From Pseudomonas sp. BCA17 (lineage in GTDB: Bacteria > Pseudomonadota > Gammaproteobacteria > Pseudomonadales > Pseudomonadaceae), in assembly GCF_004519405.1 (NCBI RefSeq), contig NZ_SGWI01000004.1, positions 434,001-498,000 of the forward strand: a DNA stretch of 64,000 nucleotides. The letters are read 5' to 3'. This document shows positions 24,881-34,263 of the stretch, piece after piece (within the stretch, counting starts at the first letter, position 1; each line of letters starts with the position of its first letter). Position numbers and translations under genes: made by a program. Under the pieces are notes generated by a model. That model was not told the origin of the DNA, made no database searches, and worked only from the letters and a program-made list of their open reading frames with translations.

Positions 24881-26040
24881 GGTGTTGGAACCCGTTCAGG
24901 CCGATGGGGCGTCCACCCAATCAGGGCGATCAGCAAGGTGAGGAGCTGGAAACCGATAATCAGGCTCACGCAGCCGGGCCAGCCCCAGCGTTCCCAGGTC
25001 GCCGCAGGAATGATGGCGCCACAACTGCCGCCCAGGTAATAACACGTGAGGTAGATGCCCACGGCGACAGTCTTACTGTCATGGGCACTGGCGGTGGTGA
25101 AGGCATTGGCGGCGGCCTGGGCGAGAAATACTCCCGTGGAACTGAGGGCAAGGCCTGCCACGATGCACCACAAGGGCGACAAAAGGGTCAGTGCCGAGCC
25201 CGTGACGCCGAGCACGACGGCAACGCTTAGCAGTTCGGCATGGGGCCGGGCCTTGCTAAGGCGACCTGCAACGGGAATCACGATCAAGGCCAGCAGGAAC
25301 ACCATATAGAGCGCGCCCAAGGCGGCGGGTCCAAGATTGTATGGCGGTAAGCCGAGGTACAGACCCACGTAGGTAAACGCCGCAACCTGTGAAAACAACA
25401 CGCAAAAACCTACGGCATACGCCGCCAACAATGGTCGGCGAAAGACCCCCGATGACGTCGCGCTCCGCATTGCCGTCCGTGGCCGATTGGCGGGCAGCAG
25501 AAACTGGATAAACCCGCCCACCATCAAGCTCAGCACCGCCAGCCATTCAAAGGCCTCGCGCCAGCCCACATATTCGGTTATGACCCCCGTAACGAAGCGC
25601 CCGGCAAATCCGCCCAACACGGTCCCCGCCACATAGAGGCTGGTGACTTCAGTCACCGTGCCCCCCTGCCAGCGATCACCGATGTAAGCCACGCTGGTGG
25701 CAAACACCACCGGGATCAACATGCCTTCGACGAATCGCCACACCAGCACGTCGGCGAAGCTATCGGCATAAGCCGTCATCAACGTCGGCACCGCCAGCAA
25801 CAGCGCGGCCCCGGCGATCACCGTGCGCTGTTCGAAACGCCCGGTCAGGCGGCTGACGAAGGGTGCGGTGACGGCCACGGCCAGGGTGGTAACCGTGATG
25901 CTCCACCCCGCCGCCCTGGCGCTGATCTGAAACTGCGTGGCAAAGGTCTGGAGAATGCTCTGGGTTGCATAGAGGTTGAGAAACGCCGCGCATCCACACA
26001 AAAACAGGGCAAGGCGGGCACAATGCAGGCGCGGTTTCAT
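24877..26040 (-). CDS. MFS transporter (YnfM/Bcr-type efflux-like)
   Basis: Twelve-segment major facilitator of 387 residues from the ATG at 26040; the longer in-frame extension to 26232 runs through the divergent promoter and LysR gene and is rejected. Family motif DRWQGGTVTEVTSLY (motif A-like) is present near residue 120. It overlaps the next MFS gene by 4 bp and is divergent from a LysR regulator 95 bp away, which probably controls both. Substrate unknown. Confidence 0.9.
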   Translation of the reverse strand: MKPRLHCARLALFLCGCAAFLNLYATQSILQTFATQFQISARAAGWSITVTTLAVAVTAPFVSRLTGRFEQRTVIAGAALLLAVPTLMTAYADSFADVLVWRFVEGMLIPVVFATSVAYIGDRWQGGTVTEVTSLYVAGTVLGGFAGRFVTGVITEYVGWREAFEWLAVLSLMVGGFIQFLLPANRPRTAMRSATSSGVFRRPLLAAYAVGFCVLFSQVAAFTYVGLYLGLPPYNLGPAALGALYMVFLLALIVIPVAGRLSKARPHAELLSVAVVLGVTGSALTLLSPLWCIVAGLALSSTGVFLAQAAANAFTTASAHDSKTVAVGIYLTCYYLGGSCGAIIPAATWERWGWPGCVSLIIGFQLLTLLIALIGWTPHRPERVPTP

Positions 26041-26135
26041 GAAACATCTCGGTTTATTTTGTAATGCCTTTATAGAATGGGTGGCAGGACCGTGACCAAT
26101 ACCGATTTCCGACCGATCAATACCCAAGGACCAGG

Positions 26136-27056
26136 ATGCTTGACCTACGCAAGCTGCGTTACTTTCTGACGGTCGCCGAAGAACTGCACTTCGGCCGTGC
26201 CGCCCTGCGCCTGCATCTGGCCCAGCCACCACTGACCCGGCAGATCTCGGCTCTGGAAGCGGAGCTGGGTTTCAAGCTGTTCGATCGCACCAGCCGCACA
26301 GTGGCCCTCACCGCGCAGGGCCGTGCGTTTCTGCCCTATGCCCGTGGCGTGCTGGAGCAGGTTGAGCGGGCCCAAGTGATCGCCGGCAAATTGGCCGCCG
26401 GTACCGCCGGGCAGTTGACATTGGGCTATGTCAGCTCAATCGCCTTGTCGGATCTGTTCAGCCAGACGATCCAGGCGTTCGCCCAACGTTTTCCCGATGT
26501 ACAACTCACCCTGGTGGAATGCGCCTCCGGCAGCCTGGGCGCGCAGGTGGCGGATGGGCGGCTGGACATCGGGCTGAGTCGCCTGTTGCCACAGACCCCA
26601 GACGTACAAGCCCTGTCATTGGGCGAGGAACGATTGGTGGCGGCGGTCTCCAGCGAGAGTCCCCTGGCGCTCCAGCCACAGGTCAGCCTGGCGCAATTGA
26701 GCGCTTATCCGTTGATCCTGTTCCCGCCTGATTATGGGTCGGGGTTGAACCAGTCCATCGAGCAGCTTTACCGACACCACGGCGTTCCCTTGCGCCCCGG
26801 CCCGAGCGGGCGGCAGATCACCTCAATCATTGCCCTCGTGGCTGCCGGGCAAGGTGTGGCGCTGGTGCCGGAATGCACGCAGAGCCTGATGAACAAAGGC
26901 GTGGCATACCGACCCTTGGTGGAGGTGGATGCGTGTGCCCGGTTATTGGTACTGACTCGCAGTGAAACCAACAGCGTGTTGGTTGAAGCCTTCCTCAGCG
27001 TCATCGCGCAGGCTCTACCGACTCGCGCTCGAGTGTTCTCGCGTCAGCGGCTCTAA
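26136..27056 (+). CDS. LysR-family transcriptional regulator
   Basis: LysR regulator of 306 residues with the N-terminal winged helix (LRYFLTVAEELHFGRAALRL, residues 7-26; QPPLTRQISALE) and a C-terminal inducer-binding domain of the BenM/CatM-like class. Divergent from the paired MFS transporters over a 95-bp region, the standard LysR/target layout. Confidence 0.93.
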   Translation: MLDLRKLRYFLTVAEELHFGRAALRLHLAQPPLTRQISALEAELGFKLFDRTSRTVALTAQGRAFLPYARGVLEQVERAQVIAGKLAAGTAGQLTLGYVSSIALSDLFSQTIQAFAQRFPDVQLTLVECASGSLGAQVADGRLDIGLSRLLPQTPDVQALSLGEERLVAAVSSESPLALQPQVSLAQLSAYPLILFPPDYGSGLNQSIEQLYRHHGVPLRPGPSGRQITSIIALVAAGQGVALVPECTQSLMNKGVAYRPLVEVDACARLLVLTRSETNSVLVEAFLSVIAQALPTRARVFSRQRL

Positions 27057-27163
27057 GGTGTTGCGCCAGGACTGCCAACGGTCACTCAGAAATATCTGAA
27101 TGCCGTGGCGGCCGCACCTTGTGATGATGGCAACTCGTTAGCCCTGAAAGAAGGATCAGCGCA

Positions 27164-27496
27164 ATGCTTGAACCCGGACAATGCACACCAAAACCCATAC
27201 TGCGCCAAGTGGTGGGCTGGGTTGTGGTATTGCCGCTATTGGTTTCATTTGTGAGGCTGCCATTTCCGTTTGGATTGTTCCTGGCGCTCGGCTCAATTGT
27301 AGCGTCCGCATATGGCGTTTGGCTGGCCCGGCGCCACGCCAGCCGACGCGTAACCGTGTTCGCCTGGGGCGTCACCCTGCTCAATGCCACCTCATTGATA
27401 TTGACGGGTAATGCATCAGTCCTGGTGGCGCTTTATTGGACCGCCTGGCTTTATGGGTACCCGTACTATTCCAATTGGGTTTACTGGACCTTCTAG
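27164..27496 (+). CDS. Small hydrophobic membrane protein
   Basis: Protein of 110 residues with three predicted membrane segments (about 15-30, 34-52, 64-84), and a C-terminal aromatic tail with several Tyr and Trp. The ATG at 27164 follows AAGGATC at good spacing. I do not recognise the family. It stands alone between the LysR gene and ogt, on the same strand. Function unknown. Confidence 0.65.
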   Translation: MLEPGQCTPKPILRQVVGWVVVLPLLVSFVRLPFPFGLFLALGSIVASAYGVWLARRHASRRVTVFAWGVTLLNATSLILTGNASVLVALYWTAWLYGYPYYSNWVYWTF

Positions 27497-27588
27497 GCGG
27501 CAGCAGAATTTGACCGCAAGAATCGTAGTTTCCAGTCGGGCGGATGGACTTACAGTAGTGTCGTACTTATCTCCCCAGGAGCCCGATC

Positions 27589-28089
27589 ATGTCTTACGAA
27601 TACAAGCTCATGCCCTCCCCCGTCGGCCAGCTCACGCTGGTAGCACGCAATGGCAAACTCAGTGCCATCCTGTGGGAAAAAGAGCGCGCCAACCGCGTAC
27701 GCCTGGGTCAATTGCAGGAAGCCAATGACAGCCCGGTACTGATGGAGGCCGAGCGCCAGTTGAGGGAATACTTTACCGGCACCCGCAACCGTTTCGAGCT
27801 GGAACTGGACTTCGTCGGCACCGAGTTTCAGAAGCAGGTGTGGCAGGCGCTGCTGACCATCCCCTTCGGCGAAACTCGCAGCTACAGCCAGATTGCCCGG
27901 CAGATCGGCAACCCTAAAGCCGTGCGCGCAGTGGGGGCTGCCAATGGGCGTAATCCGATCTCGATCATCGCGCCTTGTCATCGGGTGATTGGCGCATCGG
28001 GCGGGCTGACCGGGTTCGCCGGAGGGCTGGAGGCCAAGCAATATCTGCTCGCACTGGAAGGTGCCGGTCAGGCGGAGTTGGCATTCTGA
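27589..28089 (+). CDS. ogt: Methylated-DNA--protein-cysteine methyltransferase
   Basis: Suicide repair protein that takes O6-alkyl groups from guanine; 166 residues. The active site PCHRVIG carries Cys130, preceded by the recognition helix region GNPKAVRAVGAANGRNP. Ada-type N-terminal domains are absent, so it is the constitutive Ogt form. Monocistronic. Confidence 0.93.
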   Translation: MSYEYKLMPSPVGQLTLVARNGKLSAILWEKERANRVRLGQLQEANDSPVLMEAERQLREYFTGTRNRFELELDFVGTEFQKQVWQALLTIPFGETRSYSQIARQIGNPKAVRAVGAANGRNPISIIAPCHRVIGASGGLTGFAGGLEAKQYLLALEGAGQAELAF

Positions 28090-28201
28090 GGCGTTGGGTA
28101 CCGCTTCGTAGCATTCCGCGCGCTGAATCAATTGTTAAAAGAAATTTCAGAGCACGGCTGCGGTCAATCTTTCATCACCTCTAGATTCAAGGAATACGGT
28201 C

Positions 28202-28627
28202 ATGAAATTTTCCGCAGTCTCCCAATCCCTGTCCCGCTGGGCAGGCAGTGCCCGGACATTTTACGCGGCGGTCGCGTTGATTTTCCTCTGGAGCCTCAGC
28301 GGCCCGTATTTTCACTACAACGATACCTGGCAACTGATCATCAACACCTCGACCACCATCATCACGTTCCTGATGGTGTTCCTGATCCAGAACACGCAGA
28401 ACCGTGACAATGACATTCTGCATATCAAAATCGACGAGTTGCTGCGCGTGTCCAAAGACGCACAAAACGCTGTGTTGAGCCTGGAGGGCCTGGACCGCAA
28501 AGAGCTGGAAAAACTGCGCAACCAGTACCGCAGCATCGGCAACACGGGCACCGTCACCCTGAACGGCAATTGTGGTGAGAATGGCGAAGGTGCGCCGCCC
28601 ACACGAACCGATTTGAATCAGGCATAA
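28202..28627 (+). CDS. Low-affinity iron permease family protein (PF04120)
   Basis: Membrane protein of 141 residues with two segments (about 20-38 and 45-64) and the family-typical WQLIINTSTTIITFLMVFLIQNTQNRD stretch, followed by a cytoplasmic helix. The family name comes from fungal Fet4; bacterial members are short and their iron transport role is not proven. A bidirectional terminator follows. Confidence 0.88.
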   Translation: MKFSAVSQSLSRWAGSARTFYAAVALIFLWSLSGPYFHYNDTWQLIINTSTTIITFLMVFLIQNTQNRDNDILHIKIDELLRVSKDAQNAVLSLEGLDRKELEKLRNQYRSIGNTGTVTLNGNCGENGEGAPPTRTDLNQA

Positions 28628-28662
28628 AAAACGGCGGTTGGAGAGATTCCAACCGCCGTTTT
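28628..28662. terminator. Bidirectional intrinsic terminator
   Basis: A 15-bp perfect stem (AAAACGGCGGTTGGA with its complement) and a 5-base loop, with T-rich ends on both strands, between the convergent iron-permease-family and DUF4142 genes. Confidence 0.9.
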
Positions 28663-28679
28663 CATTTCCGGCAAAGGCG

Positions 28680-29207
28680 TCAACCGTCGCCTTGGTGGCC
28701 TTTGCCGTAGGTCGATGCCAGCGCCCGGGCTTTCTGCAGACGTTCCTGCAACTTGGGCAGCGTCTCATCGACCAGGGCTTTTATTTCCGGCACATCCGAC
28801 GCCGCGCCTTCCTGTTTGAACAGCGCGATGGCGTCTTCGCTTTCCTTGACCTGTTGCGCGGTGTACGCGGCGTCAAAGGAATCGCCATCCTTGAGTTCCG
28901 GCATCAGGGTTTTGGCTTTATCGACGATTTTCTCCCGCGGTGCCACCGGCAGGTCGAGCTTCTTGGCGATCGCCGCCAAATGCTGGTTGGCCAGGGTGCG
29001 TTCGTTGATCACCTCGATGGTGTAATCCTTGATTTCCTGGGATGAGGTTTTGGCGTGGGCCATGCGACTGGTTTCGATATCGGCCATCCCTTTGGCCGAA
29101 GCCTGCTCGATGAATTCAGCAGGCGACTGGGCGAAAGCATTGCTGGCGCCGAGGCCCAGCAGCATCGCGAAACTGGCGGTGCGTAACCGGAAAGCCATGC
29201 GGCTCAT
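28680..29207 (-). CDS. DUF4142 periplasmic protein
   Basis: Protein of 175 residues from the ATG at 29207, with a signal peptide (cleavage near NAFAQS) and a four-helix ferritin-like DUF4142 domain (EFIEQASAKGMADIETSRMA, then repeated alpha-helical stretches). Family members are exported and of unknown function, sometimes stress-induced. It has a shared terminator with the preceding convergent gene. Confidence 0.88.
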   Translation of the reverse strand: MSRMAFRLRTASFAMLLGLGASNAFAQSPAEFIEQASAKGMADIETSRMAHAKTSSQEIKDYTIEVINERTLANQHLAAIAKKLDLPVAPREKIVDKAKTLMPELKDGDSFDAAYTAQQVKESEDAIALFKQEGAASDVPEIKALVDETLPKLQERLQKARALASTYGKGHQGDG

Positions 29208-29224
29208 GATAGGTTCCTCCAGGG

Positions 29225-29258
29225 CAAAAATAAGGGCGGGGCAACACGTCCCCGCCCT
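29225..29258 (-). terminator. Terminator downstream of the LysE gene
   Basis: Stem AGGGCGGGG / CCCCGCCCT with an 8-base loop; read on the minus strand it is followed by TTATTTTT, about 70 bases after the LysE stop. Confidence 0.75.
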
Positions 29259-29327
29259 CAATTCGAATTTTCATGGCGGCAAAGGTTTAGAAAAACCTGC
29301 CCGACGCGACGAACGGTCGTCTGCGGC

Positions 29328-29969
29328 TCAGGCCGGCTTGCTGCCGAACAGCCCCGGCAACGCGTGCGCCAGGGCATTGATGGCAAAGCCGATAAACATC
29401 ACGCCGCAGAGCCTGGTGATGAGGATTTCATGGCGCTGATACACCGTGCGCACGCGCTGGGCGCCAACCACGCCCACCAGGATCGCGTAGGCCAGTAGGC
29501 CGCCTAGAAAGCTGAGGGCAATCAGTGACGGCAGCATCGACCAGGTCAGCAATTCAGCACGGCTGGACAACAATGCGGTAAAAGTCGCGACCGCCACCGG
29601 GTAAGCCTTGGGGTTGGTCAAACCGAACAGAATGCCGTGCCAGAACGGATGCCGAGCGGCCCCCTGAGGCGCATCGCTGCTGCGACGCTGGGTGCGAATC
29701 GCCCGCCAGCCGAGCCAGAACAGATAGAGGCCGCTGAGTACGCCCAGTACATCAAATGCACTGCTGCCCACTTCCCTCGCGCCGACAATGGCGATCAGCG
29801 CCGTGCTGCACCAGACCACATCCCCGAGCAAATGCCCACACAGAAACCCCGCCCCGGCACGGCGGCCACGGGCGGCACCAATACCGAACACGGCCAGGAC
29901 GCCAGGCCCAGGCGTAATACCGTAGATAAAACCCGAAGCAAGGACGGCGAGCAGCAGGGACGGGGTCAT
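29328..29969 (-). CDS. LysE/RhtB-family exporter
   Basis: Amino-acid or metabolite exporter of 213 residues with six membrane segments and the family start SGFIYGITPGPGVLAVFGIGAARGRRAGAG-like glycine-rich loop (residues 11-42). It lies 53 bp downstream of fosA on the same strand; a joint role is not evident. Substrate unknown. Confidence 0.9.
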   Translation of the reverse strand: MTPSLLLAVLASGFIYGITPGPGVLAVFGIGAARGRRAGAGFLCGHLLGDVVWCSTALIAIVGAREVGSSAFDVLGVLSGLYLFWLGWRAIRTQRRSSDAPQGAARHPFWHGILFGLTNPKAYPVAVATFTALLSSRAELLTWSMLPSLIALSFLGGLLAYAILVGVVGAQRVRTVYQRHEILITRLCGVMFIGFAINALAHALPGLFGSKPA

Positions 29970-30022
29970 AGGCGCGACTCTGACAGACGGTTGGGGGCGG
30001 ATGGATTCTGCACGTTCTGGTG

Positions 30023-30433
30023 CTACGGGTAAAACTTCATTCCGGCATAAGGCTGCGCGCGACAGGCGTGCAGGCGCGACGTCAAGTCACCGACATGGAC
30101 TTCGAGCTTATGCCCGTCCGGGTCGAGAAAGTAGAACGACGCACCTTCGCTGCGGTTGTCGCGCCACTCTTGCACACCCGCGGCGCGCAGGCGGGCCACC
30201 ACCTCGTCGAAGTCCTGGGCGCTCGCAGTCAATGCGTAGTGGGTATAGTCGACAGCGGGTGCCGACAGGCGCGACGGGTCGAGCGACAAGCACAGCCATA
30301 AACCGGGCAAAGAAAGATAGGCGCCGTTGTCCCAAGTGGCGTCGAGCCGAAGCTGCAACACCTCATGGTAGAAACTGACGCTGCGGTTCAGATCGGTAAC
30401 GGCAAGGGTCAGGTGGTTGAAGCCTGAAAGCAT
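30023..30433 (-). CDS. fosA: Fosfomycin glutathione transferase FosA
   Basis: Metal-dependent glyoxalase-fold enzyme that adds glutathione to fosfomycin; 136 residues. The three metal ligands are visible: His7 (NHLTLAV), His65 (YTHYAL) and Glu111 (LEVHVGDL), and the NRSEGxSFYFLDPDGH stretch near residue 93 matches P. aeruginosa FosA. It follows a LysR gene by 12 bp on the same strand. Chromosomal fosA is common in this genus and gives intrinsic fosfomycin tolerance. Confidence 0.95.
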   Translation of the reverse strand: MLSGFNHLTLAVTDLNRSVSFYHEVLQLRLDATWDNGAYLSLPGLWLCLSLDPSRLSAPAVDYTHYALTASAQDFDEVVARLRAAGVQEWRDNRSEGASFYFLDPDGHKLEVHVGDLTSRLHACRAQPYAGMKFYP

Positions 30434-30445
30434 AGTGTTTTCCTG

Positions 30446-31354
30446 TTATTGGGCGCCTTCGGACAATACACCCTGCACCTGCCCGATCAACCACTGCAAC
30501 CCCGAATCCCCGCCCCGCCGCGTATGCCACGCCAGTTCAAAAGCAAAAGAGGGAATATGAAACGGCGGTGGCACAGCCAGCAAATACCGGTGATCAACGT
30601 TCAGCAAGCCGCGGGACGAGACCGTCAGAATCAAATCCGTGCCCTGGATCAACTGCGGTGCCACCCCCCAATGCGGCAAGCTGATCGCCACATGCCGACG
30701 CTGGCGAATCGCGCTCAACGCCCGCTCGATTTCCGGTGTGCCGCTACCGCGCATCTCCAGCAGCACGTGGGGACGCGACAGGTAGGTGGGCAGATCCAAT
30801 ACGCCGCTTTCCGGCAGGCTGCTGCGATCCACCAGGCAGGTGTAATGCTCTTCGAACAAAGGGGTAGTACACAGTTCGGCAGGCAAATCGGGGAACACAC
30901 CGGCAGCCAGGTCGATGTCGCCATTAAGCACACCATCGACCATGCCTTCTCGGCTGGCTTGGATGATCTGCAGATCCACGCCAGGCGCATCACGGCGTAG
31001 AACCCGGGTCAGTTGCGGCAGGAAAATCGCCGCGCTGTAGTCCGACATCGCCACACGAAACCGGCGTTTTGCCGACGCGGGATCAAACCGGTTAGGCGCC
31101 AACAGCGCCTGCACCTGGGCCAGGGCTTCAGCCAGAGGCGCCGCGAGCTCCAAGGCTCGGGCGGTCGGCACCAGGCCACCGCCCTGGCGTACCAGCAACG
31201 GGTCGCCCAATAGGTCGCGCAGGCGCGCCAACGCATGGCTGACAGCCGGTTGACTCAGGTGCAGACGTTCGGCTGCCCGCGTCACATGGTGCTCGCTGAG
31301 CAGCGCGTCGAGGATCACCAGCAGGTTGAGGTCGATACGACGCAGATCATTCAT
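30446..31354 (-). CDS. LysR-family transcriptional regulator
   Basis: LysR regulator of about 302 residues. The start at 31354 (MNDLRRIDLNLLVILDALL) is preferred; in-frame ATGs at 31363 and 31372 are possible, while the frame back to 31516 would overlap the divergent gene. Helix-turn-helix HHVTRAAERLHLSQPAVSHAL at residues 21-41. It is divergent from the YdcZ gene and 12 bp upstream of fosA, so it may control either. Confidence 0.9.
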   Translation of the reverse strand: MNDLRRIDLNLLVILDALLSEHHVTRAAERLHLSQPAVSHALARLRDLLGDPLLVRQGGGLVPTARALELAAPLAEALAQVQALLAPNRFDPASAKRRFRVAMSDYSAAIFLPQLTRVLRRDAPGVDLQIIQASREGMVDGVLNGDIDLAAGVFPDLPAELCTTPLFEEHYTCLVDRSSLPESGVLDLPTYLSRPHVLLEMRGSGTPEIERALSAIRQRRHVAISLPHWGVAPQLIQGTDLILTVSSRGLLNVDHRYLLAVPPPFHIPSFAFELAWHTRRGGDSGLQWLIGQVQGVLSEGAQ

Positions 31355-31434
31355 AAGCTGCATGCTTGGCATAAGAACTTGGAATTTAAATTTGCGTGAC
31401 GAATAGCCTAGAGTCCAGCAAAACCTTTGGGAGA

Positions 31435-31926
31435 ATGAAGATGACGACGTTGCACTGGGTAGGCTTGTCAGCGCTGGCAGTGATCGCGGGTGCCGTGGTG
31501 CCGTTTCAAAGTGCAATCAACGCCAATCTGGGGCGAGGGCTGGGTCATCCGCTGTGGGCCACCCTCGCCTCGCTGTTGGTGAGCATTGTGGTGCTGCTGC
31601 CGGTGATCCTGGCGCTGCGCCTGCCACTGCCAAGCCTGGCGTTTATCGGCAAGGCACCGCTGTGGATGTGGGCAGGCGGTGCGTTTGGGGTGTGTTTCAT
31701 TTCACTGGCGTTGATACTGCTGCCCAAGTTGGGCGCCTCAGGGTTTATCGCACTGGCCATGGCCGGGCAGATTCTCGCCTCTTTGCTGCTCGATCATTTC
31801 GGTTTGTTTGGCCTGGCGGAACGCCAACTGACAACGCCCCGCGTGTTGGGAGCGTTGTTGTTGATGGGCGGGGTGATATTGATTCAGTTCAGCGCAGCGC
31901 CCGCCAAAGCCTTGGCTGCTGCGTGA
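31435..31926 (+). CDS. DMT-family inner-membrane protein, YdcZ/DUF606 type
   Basis: Membrane protein of 163 residues with five segments; the family start VGLSALAVIAGAVVPFQSAINANLG fits half-size DMT proteins that usually dimerise. The ATG at 31435 follows TTGGGAG. It is divergent from the LysR gene, its likely regulator. Substrate unknown. Confidence 0.85.
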   Translation: MKMTTLHWVGLSALAVIAGAVVPFQSAINANLGRGLGHPLWATLASLLVSIVVLLPVILALRLPLPSLAFIGKAPLWMWAGGAFGVCFISLALILLPKLGASGFIALAMAGQILASLLLDHFGLFGLAERQLTTPRVLGALLLMGGVILIQFSAAPAKALAAA

Positions 31927-31933
31927 GCATGGG

Positions 31934-33262
31934 TCAGCGCTTGTCGGAAGTCCGCAGCTTTTGCGGCAACCCCCACAGCAGCAGCGCAGCGGCGATCAGC
32001 GCACACACGCCGATCACGTAGAGTGCCGGGGTCGTACTGCCCGTCATGTCCTTGATCCGACCGACCATCACGGGGCTGACAATACCGCCCAGTTGCCCCA
32101 GGGTGTTGATCAAGGCTATGCCGCCGGCGGCCCCTGCCCCGGCACCTGCCAGCAGCTTGGGCGGCAACGTCCAGAAGGTGGGGATCGACGCAATAATTCC
32201 CGCGCCCAGCAGCCCCAGGGCAATGATCAGGAAAAGGGTGTGATCATCAAAGATCCCGGCACAAAAGAACCCCACCGCGCCTAACGCGACCAGCCCACTG
32301 ACAAACTTGCGCCGCTCCCCCGTGGCGTCTGACCAACGTCCCACCAGCACCATGGTGATAGCACCGCAAATGTAGGGGATGGCGGTCAGCAGGCCGATCA
32401 CCACCGAGCTTTCGATACCCGTGCTGCGGATCAATTGCGGCGCCCAGAAATTCAAGCCGTAGGACGCCACCTGGATCAGGAAGTAAATCAAGCCCAGCAT
32501 CAGGAAACCGGGAATTCGCAATGCTTGAAGCAACGAGCCTTTTTTATGGACTTCATGCACCGCAATACGGCTTGAGAGCAACGCCTTTTCGTCGCTGTTC
32601 AACCAGGGCGCATCCTCGATGCGGTCCTTGAACTGCGTCAGCACCATCCACGCCAGCACCACACAGGGAAGGCCGCCCAGCAGGAACAACCAGTGCCAGC
32701 CGCGCATCTGCAACACACCGTCCATGTGGTCCAATACGAACCCGGAGAACGGTGCGCCTATCAGCCCGGCAAAAGCCGACGCCAAAAACAGCATCGAGGT
32801 AATACGCCCGCGGAAATCCTGGGGGAACCAGAGGGTCAGGTAATACAGCACGCCAGGTGCAAAGCCGGCCTCCATGGCGCCGATCAGAAAGCGCAGGGCA
32901 TAGAACTGCCATTCAGCCGTGACGAACACCATGGCTGCCGTCGCCAGCCCCCAGGACACCATGATGCGCGCGATCCAGCGTCTTGCGCCGACCTTGTAGA
33001 GCATCATGTTGCTCGGCACTTCGAAGATGACATAACCGACAACGAACAACCCGGCCCCCAGACCGTACGCGGTGTTGCTCAAGCCGAGGTCGGCCTGCAG
33101 CTGGAACTTGGCGAAGCTGATGTTGATGCGGTCAAAAAAAGCAAACAGGTAACAGACCATGATCAACGGCATCAGGCGCCAGGCGACCTTGTTCACGACT
33201 GCCTTGATCGGATCGGCTTCTCCGGCCGGGCGCGCGCCGGCCTCTAACGTATTAGTGCTCAT
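31934..33262 (-). CDS. MFS transporter, anion:cation symporter (ACS) family
   Basis: Twelve-segment MFS protein of 442 residues with the ACS-type start VVNKVAWRLMPLIMVCYLFAFFDRINISFAK, in which the DRINIS motif marks carboxylate symporters. It stands 59 bp downstream of the HMG-CoA-lyase gene on the same strand as the lyase/CaiB pair and probably imports the organic acid they use. A CA-like motif (TTGTTTTTGTT on the plus strand at 33298-33308) lies in its leader. Confidence 0.9.
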   Translation of the reverse strand: MSTNTLEAGARPAGEADPIKAVVNKVAWRLMPLIMVCYLFAFFDRINISFAKFQLQADLGLSNTAYGLGAGLFVVGYVIFEVPSNMMLYKVGARRWIARIMVSWGLATAAMVFVTAEWQFYALRFLIGAMEAGFAPGVLYYLTLWFPQDFRGRITSMLFLASAFAGLIGAPFSGFVLDHMDGVLQMRGWHWLFLLGGLPCVVLAWMVLTQFKDRIEDAPWLNSDEKALLSSRIAVHEVHKKGSLLQALRIPGFLMLGLIYFLIQVASYGLNFWAPQLIRSTGIESSVVIGLLTAIPYICGAITMVLVGRWSDATGERRKFVSGLVALGAVGFFCAGIFDDHTLFLIIALGLLGAGIIASIPTFWTLPPKLLAGAGAGAAGGIALINTLGQLGGIVSPVMVGRIKDMTGSTTPALYVIGVCALIAAALLLWGLPQKLRTSDKR

Positions 33263-33321
33263 GGTTTCACTCCAGAGGACAGCTCACAGGTGTCCGATTG
33301 TTTTTGTTGTCTGGTAAGCAG

Positions 33322-34263
33322 TTACAGCGTGGCGATGTAATCCGGCGGTGGGTGCAGGTCACAGTTGCGCCCGGCCTTTGCCACCTGACCGGGCAACTCA
33401 TGACCCAGCAGCGCCGGCAGGCGACGGGACATTTTCAGCAGATGCGGCAGATCGATGCCGGTGTGAATGCCAACCTCCTCGCACAGGTTGACCAGGTCTT
33501 CGGTGCAGATATTGCCCGACGCGCCCGGCGCAAACGGGCAACCACCGAGCCCACCCAGCGCCGCATCAAAACGCCGGGCGCCGGCCTCGTAGGCGGCCAG
33601 CACATTGCACAAACCCAGGCCCCGGGTATTGTGAAAATGCAGGGTCAGGTCGCTGGCGGTCACGCGCTCCAATACACGCTTGACCAGGCGCTCCACTTGG
33701 CGCGGGTTGGCCATGCCGGTGGTGTCGGCGAGGCTGATACCGCGGATGCCGAGTGCTTGATAAGCGTCGACAATTTCCAGTACGCGGTCTTCATCAATCG
33801 TGCCTTCGAATGGGCAACCGAACGTGGTGGCGATGCTGCCATTGAGGCGCACCGGGTGATCGGCGGCAAAGCGAGTGATATCGCCAAACGCCGCCAACGA
33901 CGCCTCGCAACGCATGCGCATATTGGCCAGGTTGTGGGTCTGGCTGGCGGACATCACCAGGTTCAACTCGTCGGCGCTGGATTCGATGGCACGCTGCGCG
34001 CCCTTGAGGTTGGGGATCAGCGCCACGTAGATCACGCCGGGTCTGCGTTGAATGCCCTGGAACACCTGCTCACCATCGCGCAATGCCGGGATGGCTTTGG
34101 GGGAGACGAATGAACCGGCTTCGATCCGCGAGAATCCGGCCAGGGAAAGCTGGTCGACCAGCGCGATTTTGTCGGCCGTCTCCACCCAGGTCGGCTCGAT
34201 TTGCAGGCCATCGCGCGGGGACACTTCCTGCACGATCAGAGCCTCTGAATAATCAGTGATCAT
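33322..34263 (-). CDS. Hydroxymethylglutaryl-CoA lyase family
   Basis: Divalent-metal lyase of the DRE-TIM family, 313 residues: cleaves HMG-CoA to acetyl-CoA and acetoacetate in its best-known form. Motifs: EVSPRDGLQIEP with Arg and Asp at about residues 16-17, ADTTGMANP, HFHNTRGLG with metal-binding His, and the C-terminal GLGGCPFAPGASGN loop with the catalytic Cys. Its start overlaps the end of the CaiB gene by 4 bp. A related acyl-CoA such as citramalyl-CoA cannot be excluded. Confidence 0.9.
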   Translation of the reverse strand: MITDYSEALIVQEVSPRDGLQIEPTWVETADKIALVDQLSLAGFSRIEAGSFVSPKAIPALRDGEQVFQGIQRRPGVIYVALIPNLKGAQRAIESSADELNLVMSASQTHNLANMRMRCEASLAAFGDITRFAADHPVRLNGSIATTFGCPFEGTIDEDRVLEIVDAYQALGIRGISLADTTGMANPRQVERLVKRVLERVTASDLTLHFHNTRGLGLCNVLAAYEAGARRFDAALGGLGGCPFAPGASGNICTEDLVNLCEEVGIHTGIDLPHLLKMSRRLPALLGHELPGQVAKAGRNCDLHPPPDYIATL

